From: Perkinsus olseni
Lineage: Eukaryota > Perkinsozoa > Perkinsida
Reading direction: 5' to 3'
NCBI GenBank assembly: GCA_013115125.1
Contig: JABANN010000081.1
Coordinates: 1-64,000 of the forward strand
DNA: 64,000 nt
Shown: in pieces, positions 33,574-43,899 of the stretch
How positions within the stretch are numbered: position 1 is the stretch's first letter
How the letters are laid out: each line of letters starts with the position of its first letter
Notes under the pieces: generated by a model
Told to the model about the DNA's origin: nothing
The model's database searches: none
Seen by the model: only the letters and a program-made list of their open reading frames with translations
Position numbers and translations under genes: made by a program

Positions 33574-35849
33574 TTTTCTCTTTGACTCGAGCTCTCCGAT
33601 CTTCTCGTGTATCTTTTTATGTAGCAATTCCATCTGCATCGAGTAGTGTGAGTTCTACTACCAATGAATGTAATTGTGATATGAACGTTTGAGTCTAATC
33701 ATCCTGAAGGATTCATAACCCTTGTGTGTGCGGAGTTGTGTATGACAGTTGCCCTGGGCAAGGAGATTCTTTCAAGGTTTGAGAGGCGATCACTTGGATC
33801 ACGAGGAGTGTCAGCTAACAGCGTTTGCAACCGTTGATTCGCCGCTTGCTGGGCGCTGAGCGTGAGCAGTGTGAACTTTTGCACTGTTCTACGCCTATCA
33901 ACCCGAGATAAGTCGACACGATAGGGTATGTGTAGTGGGTGTAGATCGATTGGGGAAATACCGTCGCGTGCAGTGATGGTAAGCTCGTACAGAGTCGTAG
34001 ATATGTTTTGGTGTCGTTACTTCCGTACTACTTCGGGCACGCGCTAGTTCGGAAACCAAATTACGATTTTGGTCTATTTCTAGTTGAAATTTTCAACTCG
34101 AGCAAGAAAAACCCGTGACGGTTAGAAAAGCTGTGCAATCGCATTGGCATGTTTTTGGCGAACTGCTCATGGAACGTACTCCAAATTGGTGTCTCCAATA
34201 CTGTCATATTGTGCGGCACAAGGCTACCCGAGTTCTCTCAATCTCAAAAACACAACCTATGTTCTGGCGGCTTCCATCTCTTCCCCTTCTCCGATGGCAT
34301 ACATTGTATTGTAATTTGTCAAATTATCTTCGGCGTGTAGGGAATATCCGCGAGGTTTGTCAGTGACAGGTTGCAACTTATCACCTATCTATTATCCGGG
34401 GCAACTCTGAGAAAGCGTGTGCTATGCCTTCGGAAGGTAGCAAGTTGCTACTAGCAACATATATTCTGTCAGCATACCTCGCTTAGATGACCTTCCCAGA
34501 GTATGTTCGAAGACCGTACCCACTCGCCTGTGCGCCTGGTCCAGCCGGCCTGGATGACAACAAGTATATCGGGTCTGAGGGCATGTATGGCTACTCTGGC
34601 GCTCAGCTGGGGGGCAGGCAAATTTGCTAAGACTAGCGTGCAGCTTCACTGTACAAAGTAGGTTTGCTCTGAATTTTCATACTATCTCAGTGATGGGCGA
34701 CTTTTGCTGTCTCGCCTGTATCACACATGGTGAGCATCACACGGCCGTCCGTTACTGTGATTTGGAACTGCTCGAGAAGAGATTGTACGCGTTTTGGTGC
34801 CCGAGTCGACACCGTATGTGAACTGTTCGGGTTGGTATACACGTGTGTGTGAGAGTTTATAGTCCAACGCCGGTTCCGGCTTAGTTAGACTCTTACCGAT
34901 GTGCACAGTTGGATACACTCTGTAGCGTTGATATGCAGTGCAATCAGATAGATTATCAATAGGTATACACGTGTTATGGTGTTGGAATTTCTAACTTGGA
35001 AATTGTTCAGCGACCCCGTCTAATTGGCAGTCCGAGAGGATTGCCGAAATCGACGCACTACAGCTTGAGATGAACTGGATATTCAGTAGAACTAGAGAGC
35101 AACATCATTGATCGCAGAAATAATGTCGGGTTGTGGTAGTGCGGTGGTGTTACACAAAGCTCATGTGGTTCTCGATGGCCATGACCGTAGTTGCATCCAG
35201 CAAGCGCACACAACGTGCTAGCTCATCGGGTAATAAGCTGAGTCAGCTGACCCAGCCTGACGCCAGCTTGACAGGGAGTCCTAGGGGGTTTATCAGGGAT
35301 GGTCTCTGAGAGACCTCTGATCACCGATTTGCTTCCTGCCAGGAAGTCCCTGGAGCACGACGATGACGACGACGACGAAACATCCTTAGAAGGGTCCTGA
35401 GCCGACGAAGGCTTGGTCACGAAGCACTGGAGATGAGCTAGAAATGCGTTCTATGCTATACTTCCCGCGATCTGAGACAAATGTAGCGTCCGGATCTGCC
35501 AAATCCTACACTACGAACATCGGATGCGGCGAAGCTACCTAGGTGGCTACCTAGCTACCGAGCTAAGCTCTCTTGTTCTCTGAAACTTACACGCTTGCTT
35601 CTAAAACAGCCCATCCCTGAGAGCATTCCTAGGTGACTGTTCCTTCCGACGGGCGTGTTGGGCGTAAGACTTACGCCATAAGTTACGCCACGTTATAAGC
35701 GAAAGGGCGCGATTTGGAGCTAATGAAGTGGGAACTAATGCAACTGGTCGAGCTATAACTCGTAGGTTACGTGACGTAACGGAAGTAAACGGTTCCGCCT
35801 GTGACGAGACTGCTTTCCGTGTTAACCATTGCCTGAACTAGATTGAGGT
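33574..35849. other. Intergenic, no gene recognised; foldback insertions
   Basis: Short ORFs only. Perfect 7-1-7-6 unit at 34437-34457 (GTAGCAA, centre G). A near-perfect one lies around 35661-35681 (GCGTAAG, centre A; return CATAAG differs at one base). A 7-1-7 palindrome (GGTCTCT-G-AGAGACC) lies near 35300. Confidence 0.5.
34437..34457 (+). repeat. 7-1-7-6 foldback insertion
   Basis: Word GTAGCAA, centre G, TTGCTAC, return TAGCAA; intergenic. Confidence 0.93.
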
Positions 35850-35980
35850 CCGGCCCAGCGGACATCTCACAATTGCCCGATACACAGCCAGCGACGGGCT
35901 TAGTCGATAGGTTTCGACGGGGGATGTGAACGCCGGCAGGGAGAAATCCTCGGCTCCGTACTCAACTGTGTTCACGGCAT

Positions 35981-36001
35981 TTCTTCCGAAGAAATTCTTC
36001 G
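35981..36001 (-). repeat. 7-1-7-6 foldback insertion in hydrolase
   Basis: On the minus strand: word CGAAGAA, centre T, TTCTTCG, return GAAGAA. It adds 14 nt to the hydrolase frame. Confidence 0.93.
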
Positions 36002-36164
36002 CCGGTTCGGTCCAAGTCTATTGCCATCGGCCTGTCCACCACAGGCAGTGATTAGTATTAGGCCGTATTTATCGGCAATGGCAGTGGTGTTGGAGTACTC
36101 TTCCCACGACTTGCATGTATCACCCCAACCGTGGTACTGTACGAGTATACCCTTGATCTCGGCC

Positions 36165-36185
36165 TCCTTACTAAGGAGTCCTTAG
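36165..36185 (-). repeat. 7-1-7-6 foldback insertion in hydrolase
   Basis: On the minus strand: word CTAAGGA, centre C, TCCTTAG, return TAAGGA. It shifts the frame just before the HGWGDT motif. Confidence 0.93.
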
Positions 36186-36446
36186 GGGGGATGTGGCGAT
36201 GATAATATCGGGTTAGATTGAGAGTAGCAGACACTGTCATGTTGAAGCTAAACTTTTCACTTCCTGGGATTACATCGTTATCCAGCTTTCTAGTCAGCGA
36301 ATCCCGGCGAGCCGAGACACGTCTTCCTTGAGCCGTTGGATAACCACAATCAACGACGCGAACATTTAGCTGAGGAACTTTGGCTGAGCGGTCTTGGCGG
36401 GGCTGATATATAACGGTATGGATGGTGTAGTTTTGGGGAAGTACAC

Positions 36447-36502
36447 GAAGCTGGTTCTTGTGACTCACAAGAACCAGCTTCCAACTCACAAGTTGTGAGT
36501 TG
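36447..36502. repeat. Two adjacent long palindromes
   Basis: 16-bp perfect arms (36447-36462, 36466-36481) around ACT, followed at once by 10-bp arms (36482-36491, 36493-36502) around a single G. Confidence 0.95.
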
Positions 36503-38109
36503 TACCTGGAGCAGCCGAGGCCGATCCGGGATGCAGACTGACAAAGATCGTTTCGTGATGAAGGAAACTCAACTCGGAACCACCTTACCATCATCCAGGT
36601 GAGTCACATCATAGAGCTCGATCGCATTATAGGTTTCATCACTGACGTCTCCCCTTGAAGATGGACGATACATAACCTTCAGTGAAGGTCCTTCACGATG
36701 CACTTAACTGAAGAGACTTGAGTAGCTGGAGACTCCACCTACTTCAGTCGCCTAAGTTCCTCTGTTATATCAGAAGTGGCCGCGCTCACTACCATGTGAT
36801 TCAAGAATACTGGCAGGCATTTTACTCTGAAAGGAAACCCCTTCAGGAAACCTCATATGATAAGGCTTGCAATTTCGCTACAGAAGCCAGACTCATCCAT
36901 CGAACTTTGGGTCCCGGAAACCGTTGATGCAGACATCAGGGATTGGTTCTAGGGCGCTGCCCTAAACCCTCCTGAGTGCCACTTGCACTCCCTCAACAAA
37001 TGCCTGAGCGCTCGTTGCAGCCAAGCAGAGCAGCGGTACGAGGTACTGGGAAGCAACGAGCATAATGTGGAAGACAATAACTCCGCCTATGAGCGCGGGT
37101 TGGAGGCAATCATTGGGAAACGGCGATGAGGCTAGAGACGCTTATTTGGTTTACTTTCATTCGGCGACTCCATATAGCGATCACGACCGGAGGATGTCAT
37201 CTCTCAAGAAAGATCGCGGCGTGTGTTCGCACACGAAGTGACTAGCACGCCACGGGAGCGCGCCCCCATATCTTTTGCGCCGTTTCGTGGGATGGGCAGC
37301 CGAAGGATTCTTGCAGGTTCTGAGACTGATCGGACTGCGACTGCGCGACTTTGATATGGTTGACCAGCTTCGTGGTACTTCGAATGAACTTCGTGGTACT
37401 TATTCGGTGAATAAGCATACGAGATATCAGACCGAAGTAGCACTCGTGTCTAGAAACGAGCTGCAGATGTACCCCATGCTGCATGGGCCATGCAGCATAG
37501 GCCCTATGCCATAGGGCGCACAGAATAGCTATGCAATACTGCCCGGCGAGAACTATTTCATAGAGGTTCACCGCACTACTCAGTCGGTTCAGTCCGAGCC
37601 TATTGTCATCGCGCCAGAGTTCCTCCCGGATGGAGAAGGAAAACAATTTCGAACACACTGGAGCGTGTGGTACTTCGCCTGAGTTCTAAGCAACTTGAAA
37701 AACTCAGGTACAGAGGGCTACTCATCGCTACTCTGAGCTGTTGGCGTAGGAACCGCTTACCAGCAGGGATCATGTCTGAGGTATGGGCAAGGTTGCAGAT
37801 CCCATTGGTCTCTGTTTTCTGGGAAAACGACTCGGCCAATAACTGTGCATCCGCACTCGATCGTAGTGGCGAAGAAGGCTATGCTTATCGAAGCTCACAA
37901 AGCCTATGGATAATAGGCTCTCTGGGCCACCTGCTGCAATTATGTGTTAAAGATGTATAACGTGGAGATGGTGAGCTCTGTACCATTGGATTGAACAGAA
38001 TTCATCAAATAAATTAGCGCTAGACGAAATCTCAAAGCTGGCACATGTGTCAGACACATTTGGAAATGACGGTTTCCTAGTCCACAACAGGCTGTTGTCA
38101 CCAGCTGCT
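36503..38109. other. No gene recognised; palindrome-rich
   Basis: Adjacent palindromes 37476-37498 (11-1-11) and 37501-37517 (8-1-8). Near 38076-38096 ACAACAG-G-CTGTTGT is followed by CACCAG, a 7-1-7-6 unit with one mismatch in the return. ORFs are short and without domains. Confidence 0.4.
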
Positions 38110-38410
38110 GAGTAACTCGGCCTGAGCTTAGACATCCCCGACTACCGTGGTTTTCACACTACGGCTGAGCCGCTATCAGTGGAGCAAGAGGTGCAGAGAT
38201 TCGATATTCCTGCATATCGCAGTCTGACCACTGAATCAGTGGCACTGATGTTCCTACGACCGGATTTCATTCCGGCAGCCAAGTCAGTATTGGAGCAGCT
38301 GCTCGAACTGAAATCCCAGTGCCAGAGGGAATCTTCTCCCTGGCGCCCGCGAACACGAGCGTCTCGCCAACTGTGAGTCTACGAGGTTGGCGGTCCAAGT
38401 GGGTCAAGAG
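38110..38410 (+). pseudogene. Degenerate copy of the YTLPGDE secreted family
   Basis: Reads LDIPDYRGFHTTAEPLSVEQ, then a second IPAYR block and AAKSVLEQLLEL. These align with IPDYRTVFTTVEPLSIEQQL and KSVLEHLLELRIPI of the intact copies at 53.2 and 60.1 kb. The C-terminal part continues in another frame (IPVPEGIFSLAPANTSVSPT) and the hydrophobic anchor is not recognisable. The signal peptide and the YTLPGDE block are not found upstream. A perfect 7-1-7-6 unit (38228-38248) lies inside it. Confidence 0.6.
38228..38248 (+). repeat. 7-1-7-6 foldback insertion
   Basis: Word CCACTGA, centre A, TCAGTGG, return CACTGA, inside the degenerate YTLPGDE family copy. Confidence 0.93.
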
Positions 38411-39933
38411 GTCGGTAAGTATTGAGCTGGTTTCCGCGTGGAATGCGTCGAACCAACAATGCTGCTGATGTTCTACAGAGCTCCATCGGAGTTTACTTCC
38501 CCATCCGCCACCATCCCGACATGAACACTTTCCTCGCCAACTTCGGATTTCACGAGAACTCCGTGCAGCCGGTTGATCGTAGTACTTCCGCTGGTAAACG
38601 CAGAAAAGTACCTGCATCCGCTGGTGAGCTCCTGTGTCTTCTTTCCTGTTCTATTATTGAGTGGTCAGGTTCTGCTCGGCGCAAAGTAAAATCTAAGGCT
38701 TCTGCAAAGACCAAGACTTCTACGGTTCCGAAGTGTACGCTGTTCAGTGGCATTGGTGGTAAAAGTCCAAGGTTTCCTCCCGGTACTACCGTTCGTTAGT
38801 CCGTGACGAAGAATCGTACTACTAGTAACTGCGCCCCACGCATCTCGACACGGGGCGCAGTTGGATTTGGGTTGGAATGAGATGTTGGTTTCAACCCGTC
38901 GATCAGTCGATCTCCACCAGATAAACTTGCTGAAGTATCATGAAGAGATTGGCAAAGCGGTGAACTTTTTGGAAGTTTTAAGTGACGAAACCCATATCCT
39001 TGCCTTAAGTCTGATTCAGACGTTATTATGTAACACAGGAAGGCAAGACAAGTGACTTGTCACAAGTCCGCTCTGATAACAAGTACTGCCGAAATGGGCC
39101 CGAATTTCGGGCCCCGAAATCGGAATTTTATCAACTTGTCACAAGTTACTTGTGTCCTCATCCGACATCCTACCAAACCGACATCCAAATTGCGCCTCAT
39201 ACCTATAAGACCATTTCAAAGTTATGGTTTGATTGGGATCCTCGAATTGGACTTCAAACTGGAATTGGGGAGACCATGCTTGAACGAACAGAACAACGTC
39301 ACTTCGGAACATAAGGGTCCTGCGGCGCAACTACCGACGTAGGGAGGCCGAGAAAAAAAGTGCTTTTGCCTTCTCGTCGAGGACGATATGTTCTCCATCC
39401 GTCGTCAGCAGAGGTGCCATTATCAGTGGCGAGTCAGTGCTCTATGTCGGTCCCGTTATGGGGCAAGTTCAAGGACGAACGAGTTGTGATTTACTGATGC
39501 GGGAACGTGCTCGGAGACCTCCTCGTGGTGTTCCTGCCAGGAACTTCCTGGGAATTGCTCTCCCAGAGGAAGATTTTTTTTCTCTTCTCTAGTATTTTGG
39601 AGCGTTTCTGGACTGTCTTCACCATTGGTGGACCACTAATGGCCAATGCTAATTTGTCTGTGTTAACCCACAGAACATGGGCTGTGTTATCACACTCATT
39701 ATGGCTTGGTTGTTAGAAAGACAGTTCCCAGAAGCGTCACAGGTTCCGACGATGTGAGATGCCTGTGACAATCACCCAAACCTCCATATATCTGGAAAGT
39801 TGGGGAGTAACTGGTAAATCCACAAGGAAGGAGTTGAAGATTGATCTTCTAGATTCGATTCAAGATTGCTAGGGCTGCAACGGGTTCTGCAGAATCGCGG
39901 AGTACTTGATCCGGTGAGGATCGTTCAGTTCAG
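38411..39933. other. No gene recognised
   Basis: A 125-codon + strand ORF (38422-38799) has Ser/Lys-rich low-complexity ends and no domain; other ORFs are shorter. No RNA gene seen. Confidence 0.35.
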
Positions 39934-40752
39934 TGACAAATCGTAGAAATTACATTCGTACAAGCCTGATCCGTACAGTTTCCACACGTACAGTCTTGGG
40001 CCATGCACTGACGACTCATACAGCATCCAGCGGTACAGTTTCAGCCCATACACTGGTAACCCGTACACTGACGATCCGTACAGTATCCAGTGGTACACTT
40101 CCAGTACGTACAGTGACAAGTCGTACAGTTCCGACCCGTACTGTTGAAACTCGTTCAGTATTATTTCTTACATCGAATTTTCGTACTTTTCAGAATTTTC
40201 GTACAGCTGGGTAATTTTTTAATCATTATTTTTGGGGCACGCAAAAATAATGATTACAAAGTCATTATTGTGCCCGCGTGCTCCGCGTGCGACTCGCCTC
40301 GACTTTTCGACTCTGTCATCTTCCTCCCTCCTCGCTTACTGTTGGGATCGATCCAGGGTGATCCGCTTGATAACAGGCGCTCCCACCACTACACCAATTA
40401 GTGAATCTCCCTTTAGGAATTTTAGCTATCGAAATAACTCCTCCACAAATTTGCCGCGATTTGCGTAAGGAGGCAGCTGTACCGGATAACACTGTGCGAA
40501 TAAAGCTTGTACCGCTGGATACTGTATGAATGGTCAGTGTACGGCTGGCTAGTGTACGACTTGTCACTGTATAATACAGTCTGTATCTGTGGGTACTGTA
40601 CTGAACGGCACTGTATTACTGGCAACTGTACGAACCGTCACTGCACGACTTATCAGTGTACGGCTTGGAAGTGTACGAGATACTCCTGTATGAATGAAAG
40701 GCGTACCGAATAAAGCCTGTACGAACCCGAGGGTGTACCAGTTGTCACTCAC
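39934..40752. mobile_element. Foldback-type element with arms made of degenerate CGTACAGT repeats
   Basis: The left arm (about 39934-40165) is a string of roughly 18-22 bp units built around CGTACAGT or CATACACT. The right arm (about 40470-40752) has the same units in inverse orientation (CACTGTACG). The outermost ends also match in inverse: CAGTGACAA near 39934 and TTGTCACT near 40743-40750. A unique core of about 300 bp separates the arms and itself holds an inverted repeat (AATAATGATTACAAAGTCATTATT, 40247-40270). Subrepeat-built inverted arms are the hallmark of Drosophila FB/foldback elements. No transposase frame and no clear target duplication were found. Confidence 0.6.
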
Positions 40753-40993
40753 CCACTTGATCACCTCTGTGTACTCTGAGTCTGTGTACTCTGAGTGAGG
40801 CAAACTCAGCTTGCCAGGAGCCCTCACTGAGCGCTCAGTATCGGGTTACCGTCTAACTTCATTCTGCGCCTTGCACTCGCGCGTTGAGTACGTTGTAGAA
40901 GTGCACTTAATGCGGACTCGTCTTGGCTCAACTCGCTCCACTAAACGTGTGTGAGATAAAGTCAAGACAATGGCAAAAGGATATCGTCTAGCC

Positions 40994-41014
40994 AGGAGTC
41001 CGACTCCTGGAGTC
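40994..41014 (+). repeat. 7-1-7-6 foldback insertion
   Basis: Word AGGAGTC, centre C, GACTCCT, return GGAGTC; intergenic. Confidence 0.93.
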
Positions 41015-41055
41015 GGGAATCACATAGCTAACGATGTGATCACAGCGACAAAATT

Positions 41056-41110
41056 GCTTCAGGAAACGGCTTTCAGATGACCTGGTCATCTGAAAGCCGT
41101 TTCCTGAAGC
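41056..41110. repeat. Perfect 27-bp palindrome with 1-nt centre
   Basis: 41056-41082 and 41084-41110 are exact reverse complements around a single T at 41083, the longest perfect inverted repeat I found in the window. Confidence 0.97.
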
Positions 41111-41846
41111 ACAACCGTCGCGATTGATCCAAAAAGGCGTTGTGTCATAACGCCGCCACCCCGTGCAATGTGTGCCGCCTTGAATGTGTCTCCTTGACCG
41201 GCGGCGTCTGGCGCTGATTTCCGAGCGGAGTTGTTCTCGACTCTGCTGAGATGCTCAGTGGATGTCGATCAGACACTGTCACTCTATCACCTGAGGCAAT
41301 AGCAGATACCATGTTATGTTAAGCGCACAACGGGACACATAGTGTCCGGCTTGTGTCCCCCACCCCCAGCGAGCTAGTGCCGTGTGCCGCGCCTCGCCCC
41401 ATCTCGAAGACCAGAAGTTTCATTCGAAATGCATCACTAGTAATGATCCATCACCACCATCGTCGCGAGCCATTGATCAAAGGCTTCTTAGAGGCATAAT
41501 TTACGCTGTATAAACTTCACCGCCCGCGTCGAACTATTTCGTCGTTTGCCGTGGATTGACTTCATCGAACAAGTTCTCCGTTCGGAACGCAACTTTCCCA
41601 TCATCACAGGAAAGAACTGCAGGACGCACAACACGGACTTCCATGGGATCCTCGGTGGCCACGACTATATACTGCCAATATACTCGATACACCACTGGCA
41701 GCTCGAGTAATAACACCGCCTGGCTCCAACCTGGAAGTAAGCTTGTGTCATCGTGTCTGACAGTCAGACCCAAAACGGCTCGTGACAGACCGACAAATCG
41801 ACATTTGAACCCTTAATATCAATTGTTGTCGGGTTCGAACGAGAAC

Positions 41847-43899
41847 TCACTGAGGTCCGTGATAGGATCGTATGAGCCCGACTCGATGATGTGCATCATC
41901 AAAAACGGAATAATATCTCCGCAGGAATGTATCACCGAGGACCCACACCCCCCGTCCATGGTGATGGCTGTCGCGATTGAAGGGAAGGTCCAGCTTGCCG
42001 ACACCAAGCTCGCAGGTCCTGCAGGACCCCTCATGCGAGTTACATTGAGTCGGCCCTCACTGTGAAGGGCCGGTGTGCCCGTGGTGATGCTCGAATCTAA
42101 TGACGTAATCACTAGGTTTGAGAGGGTACCACACGTCCTTGCCAGAGCTGTCTCGTAATATAATATCGAGCTGCGGCAATCGACGGTTCAATTCTTCGGA
42201 GCTCAACTGAGAGTACTCACCGTGCTTCCTATCAAGGTTAGCCTAGTGACCTACTCGATCACAAGCGTGTGGAAGCGGCCCTATGCGTTCGAGGACCTTC
42301 GAAGCGTCTCCTTGCGGGCCTGTGATGAGACTGCTTCCGGTGTCCACCATAGCCTGACCAAAACAGGGCAAACCAATGGTTGATTCCAATCGCCGATCTG
42401 TTCGTAAAGGTTAATTCATTAGACGAAGACACACCGTTCTGGTCTGAATTATAGTTCATAGCTCATAAAGAATTTTGCGGCGTTCACATGATATGAATCA
42501 CATGAATGGAGACCTTCTCCAGAAGGCGGCAAAGGAGACGTACGTATAAACGTCGGAAAATACTAGCAAGGATTCCGCCAGAGCCGAACTGTGTCGAACT
42601 GTTCGTGTTCACTCTAGCCTAGAGTGCCACCTAATTTGGCAAGTCGCCAATGGCAACACAGCGTTTCTGCTCTAACAAATTAGAGAGTCCTGAAGCTTGT
42701 CTTACGTACCTCGCAGGTCCCCTCTGGGCCATCAACACCGCTTCCACAAAGATGGAGTGGCTTGCCGTCAACAGCAATGTCAACTAGTTGAACCCTCCAT
42801 GCGTCGGTGGGCGGATGAATATTGTGCCTGCTTAGTATACCACCAGGGGTGACCTTAAGGCGGACCCACCAGCGCAGTTTATCCGACTGATCAATGTGGT
42901 GTCTGTCGATTCCACCTATCGCGACTGAGCCTTTGACGGAAGTATCGGGAGACAAGTAAAAGCTGATCAATCTTGGATGATGATGCCGAAATCTGAAATG
43001 CTGCAACTTCCCTCATGAAAGAGGCAAGTGGCTGTGATTGTGTAAGCATAACCTCCTCATGTCCCGTAGCGCGATAGTGATTACAACGGCTCACCTCGCA
43101 ACTCTGAGCCATTCACCGAGGAGCGACTGATGGTGACCATCGCCGAAGTTGCCGCTCGGGGGTAGGCCTAATATGCCGTCAAAGGGCAGCTTCTTGAAAG
43201 GGTCAGGGCTTTGATAAGAAGTCATCCCAACTGGCTGAAACGGATAAAAGTAATTCTAATTAACGCGGAAATTCCACGGTGGAGAGGAGAGCAACACTCA
43301 CGAAGGGAAGGCAGGATTTGGGAACTCGAGCGTATGTAGATTCCTCGCAGTGCGTTAAGAATATCACACCTGCCTATCGGCCGAGAGGGCCGTGACGGGC
43401 TTTGTACTGCCCGGTGGTCGAGGAGCCTTGGTGAGCTCATCAAAGCACCCTCTGGTTGAATCACAGAGCCGAACGGTGTCTTTGCCCTCCCTGAAGCGAA
43501 CCTGCAGGAAAACACCTCGAACGATCCGCGCGGATCTCTTGGTCATCAGGCTTTCGATGCAGCTTCTCAACAAGATAGGGTTATGATAAGATAGACAAGA
43601 TAGCATGTCCCGGCTCATGCCCACAGCCTACCTCTCCTGTTCCGTACGTCATGCGCCGTTCACCCCCGATGCTCTGTTTGAAAGTTTGGCTCTGAAGGGG
43701 ATGGAACCTGAACGTAATGGCCTTCTGAATGCACGATGTTTCATCAGGCTTACTTGTGATGATGAACGCATGCTTCCCCATGGCATCGTTCGCCGGGGAC
43801 CCAGAGCTGCTCTGAGCCAGTATCGTATATCGCTAGAAACTTCTGTGGCGGGTCGCCGATGTGTACTTCCCCGTAGTATTGAAGATTGTTGTTGTTCAC
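41847..43899 (-). CDS. Pepsin-like aspartic protease (A1 family), 7 recognised exons
   Basis: Exons 43899-43768, 43724-43632, 43501-43370, 43234-43095, 42992-42710, 42353-42255 and 42206-41847 join in phase through GT-AG introns, the shortest 43 nt. In order: [27 protein letters not shown] (first catalytic Asp; the usual DTGSS reads DTGSE), [60 protein letters not shown] (second Asp), [20 protein letters not shown], and [24 protein letters not shown]. That is about 412 residues, the usual mature size. The last exon carries one in-frame TGA at 42059-42057, inside an imperfect palindrome (42051-42072). The propeptide/signal exon upstream of 43899 is unresolved; an open frame at 44260-43900 may contain it. 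It is either functional with read-through or variation at the TGA, or a very young pseudogene. Confidence 0.82.

Larger units (their letters stand above)
35850..36440 (-). pseudogene. Secreted alpha/beta-hydrolase (esterase/depolymerase-like), disrupted by foldback insertions
   Basis: On the minus strand the segment at about 36160-36010 reads GILVQYHGWGDTCKSWEEYS, then ADKYGLILITACGGQADGNR. This fits the HG.G.....W oxyanion region and first strands of LpqC/feruloyl-esterase or PHB-depolymerase-like hydrolases. Upstream in another frame is FNMTVSATLNLTRYYHRHIP. The two frames join if the 14 nt added at 36165-36185 are skipped. A second 14-nt unit (35981-36001) similarly separates NRLGPN from NTVEYGAEDFSLP. 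The nucleophile serine motif was not found. Further upstream, long palindromes at 36447-36502 blur the N-terminus. It is either a pseudogene or a gene tolerating the insertions. Confidence 0.45.
40753..41846. other. Palindrome-rich spacer downstream of the A1 protease
   Basis: Perfect 7-1-7-6 unit at 40994-41014 (AGGAGTC, centre C) and a very long palindrome at 41056-41110. A 79-codon minus-strand ORF (41773-41534) has fair coding character but no start context or domain. Confidence 0.4.

Noticed and set aside
39934-40752. CRISPR-like regular repeats
   Set aside because: Units are degenerate, spacers are not unique, the two halves are inverted, and the context is eukaryotic.
41534-41773. 79-codon minus-strand ORF downstream of the A1 protease
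   Set aside because: Fair amino-acid composition, but no domain, no clear splice link and no promoter evidence.
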